Source: Streptomycetaceae bacterium
Lineage (GTDB): Bacteria; Actinomycetota; Actinomycetes; Streptomycetales; Streptomycetaceae
DNA: 64,000 bases
Reading direction: 5' to 3'
Assembly: GCA_019243445.1 (NCBI GenBank)
Contig: JAFAUH010000359.1
Location: 1-64,000, forward strand
Of the stretch, positions 62,977 to 64,000 are shown piece after piece. The number at the start of each line of letters is the position of its first letter. Position 1 is the stretch's first letter. Both the position numbers and the translations under genes were made by a program. The notes under the pieces were generated by a model. It was not told the origin of the DNA. It saw only the letters and a program-made list of their open reading frames with translations, and did no database searches.

Positions 62977-63934
62977 CTCCCACCATCCAGAAAAGTCTTC
63001 GGAGTCCATCGCCCCCACCGGCTCCGGCGGGGCAATGGGCCTCGCCACGAGCGAGGCCGAGACACTGGAACGGGAGCCCGCCCCCGGCCGGCCGCGCAGC
63101 CTGTGGTCGGACGCCTGGCGCGATCTGCGCCGCAACCCGGTCTTTATCATCTCGACGCTGATCATCCTCTTCCTGATCACGATCGCCATCTGGCCGAAAC
63201 TGATCGCCAGCGGGAATCCGCTCGCTTGCGACATCACCAAGTCCCAGGACGGTGCAGCACCCGGTCACCCCTTCGGCTTCGACATCCAAGGGTGCGACGT
63301 CTACACCCGTACGGTCTACGGCGCGCGGGCATCGGTGACGGTCGGCGTGTGCGCCACGGGAGGCGCCGCCCTCCTCGGATCCGTGCTCGGCGGACTCGCC
63401 GGCTACTTCGGCGGCTGGTGGGATGCGCTGCTGTCGAGGATCAGCGACGTCTTCTTCGGCATCCCCATTGTCCTCGGCGGATTGGTCTTCCTCTCGGTCG
63501 TCACCAACACCACCGTCTGGCCGGTGATCGGCTTCATCGTGCTGCTGGGCTGGCCGCAGATCGGCCGTATCGCACGCGGCGCTGTGATCACCGCCAAACA
63601 GAACGACTACGTCCAGGCCGCGCGGGCGCTCGGCGCCAGCGGCCCGCGCATCCTGCTGCGCCACATCGCCCCGAACGCGATCGCGCCGGTGATCGTGGTG
63701 GCGACCATCGCGCTCGGCACCTACATCGCGCTGGAAGCGACCCTCTCCTTCCTGGGGGTCGGACTGCGACCACCGACAGTCTCCTGGGGCATTGACATCT
63801 CGTCGGCCTCGATCCAGATCCGCAACGCGCCGCACATGCTGCTCTGGCCGGCCGGTGCGCTCTCCCTCACGGTGCTCGCATTCATCATGCTCGGCGAGGC
63901 CATCCGCGACGCCCTCGACCCAAGACTGCGCTGA
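62969..63934 (+). CDS. Peptide ABC transporter permease (DppC/OppC type)
   Basis: The protein has 321 residues, starting at the ATG at 62969 overlapping the upstream stop. A polar N-terminal tail of about 40 residues precedes RRNPVFIISTLIILFLITIAIW, the OppC-type first helix, then five more helices and the EAA-loop KQNDYVQAARALGASGPRILLRHIAPNAIAPV near 210-240. It is the second channel subunit. A ribosome site (GAGGT) for the next gene follows. Confidence 0.94.
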   Translation: MPDSHHPEKSSESIAPTGSGGAMGLATSEAETLEREPAPGRPRSLWSDAWRDLRRNPVFIISTLIILFLITIAIWPKLIASGNPLACDITKSQDGAAPGHPFGFDIQGCDVYTRTVYGARASVTVGVCATGGAALLGSVLGGLAGYFGGWWDALLSRISDVFFGIPIVLGGLVFLSVVTNTTVWPVIGFIVLLGWPQIGRIARGAVITAKQNDYVQAARALGASGPRILLRHIAPNAIAPVIVVATIALGTYIALEATLSFLGVGLRPPTVSWGIDISSASIQIRNAPHMLLWPAGALSLTVLAFIMLGEAIRDALDPRLR

Positions 63935-63947
63935 GGCAGAGGTGACG

Positions 63948-64000
63948 ATGAGTCAACGAATCGAAAAAGGCGGCAAGTTCTCTGCAGGAGCGGGTTCCCA
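63948..64000 (+). CDS. 5' end of the next importer gene, presumably an ATP-binding subunit
   Basis: An ATG at 63948 with GAGGT 4 bases upstream opens 17 codons (MSQRIEKGGKFSAGAGS) to the window edge. Its position 13 bases after the OppC-type permease gene makes an OppD/DppD ATPase likely. The sequence shown is too short to prove it. Confidence 0.6.
   Translation, partial: MSQRIEKGGKFSAGAGS

Overview
This is high-G+C actinobacterial DNA that looks like a Streptomyces or close-relative chromosome. The supporting signs are strong codon bias with G/C in third positions, frequent GTG starts, ATGA/GTGA overlaps, XRE/DUF5753-DUF397 regulator pairs, several SpoIIE/HATPase proteins, an actinobacterial type of succinate dehydrogenase, a DmdR/IdeR-like iron box and a CsoR-like copper box. 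No rRNA, tRNA or CRISPR array was recognised.

Layout. 0-14 kb is mostly housekeeping and conserved genes: an XRE/DUF397 pair, a GPP34 protein, a membrane-anchored D-alanyl-D-alanine carboxypeptidase with a very long disordered cytoplasmic tail, a FAD monooxygenase, a small glycine-rich secreted protein, DoxX, two zinc-type dehydrogenases, glucose-6-phosphate isomerase (pgi) and a copper P-type ATPase behind a CsoR-like operator. 14.3-22.8 kb is a complete four-gene Wadjet (JetABCD) anti-plasmid SMC system, followed by a DUF234-type AAA ATPase with its own palindromic operator.

24-35 kb is a plastic accessory zone. It holds a secreted protein/lipoprotein pair; a WXG-like protein, DUF1023 hydrolase and membrane protein set of visibly lower G+C; a second XRE/DUF397 pair; an anti-sigma-type HATPase; a VapBC toxin-antitoxin pair; a DUF2786 protein and a Uma2 nuclease-fold protein. 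Between these lie clear remnants: a truncated second copy of the 24.3 kb secreted gene, a transposase N-terminal fragment, a RelE C-terminal fragment, and two rearranged copies of an ATPase-DUF2786-Uma2 locus. Each copy of that locus has lost a different part.

35-46 kb carries a Tat-exported flavin amine oxidase; an iron-boxed NIS siderophore synthetase plus PLP decarboxylase; a convergent, tightly overlapping operon of a DUF1611-like P-loop protein, an HExxH protein and an ABC exporter; a GntR regulator; two small proteins; and a NUDIX hydrolase. 46-51.5 kb encodes two multidomain PAS/GAF/PP2C/HATPase proteins. 51.6-64 kb is conserved again: succinate dehydrogenase, a peptide-type binding lipoprotein, typA/bipA, and an Opp/Dpp-type peptide ABC importer that runs off the right edge.

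A family of intergenic inverted-repeat elements recurs at about 6.0, 8.8 and 57.9 kb, each at the 3' end of a gene. The least explained items are the P-loop/HExxH/ABC operon facing the siderophore genes, the WXG/DUF1023/membrane set, and the reciprocally decayed duplicated locus with a stop-codon loss in its surviving ATPase. No similarity searches were run; all family assignments are by eye.
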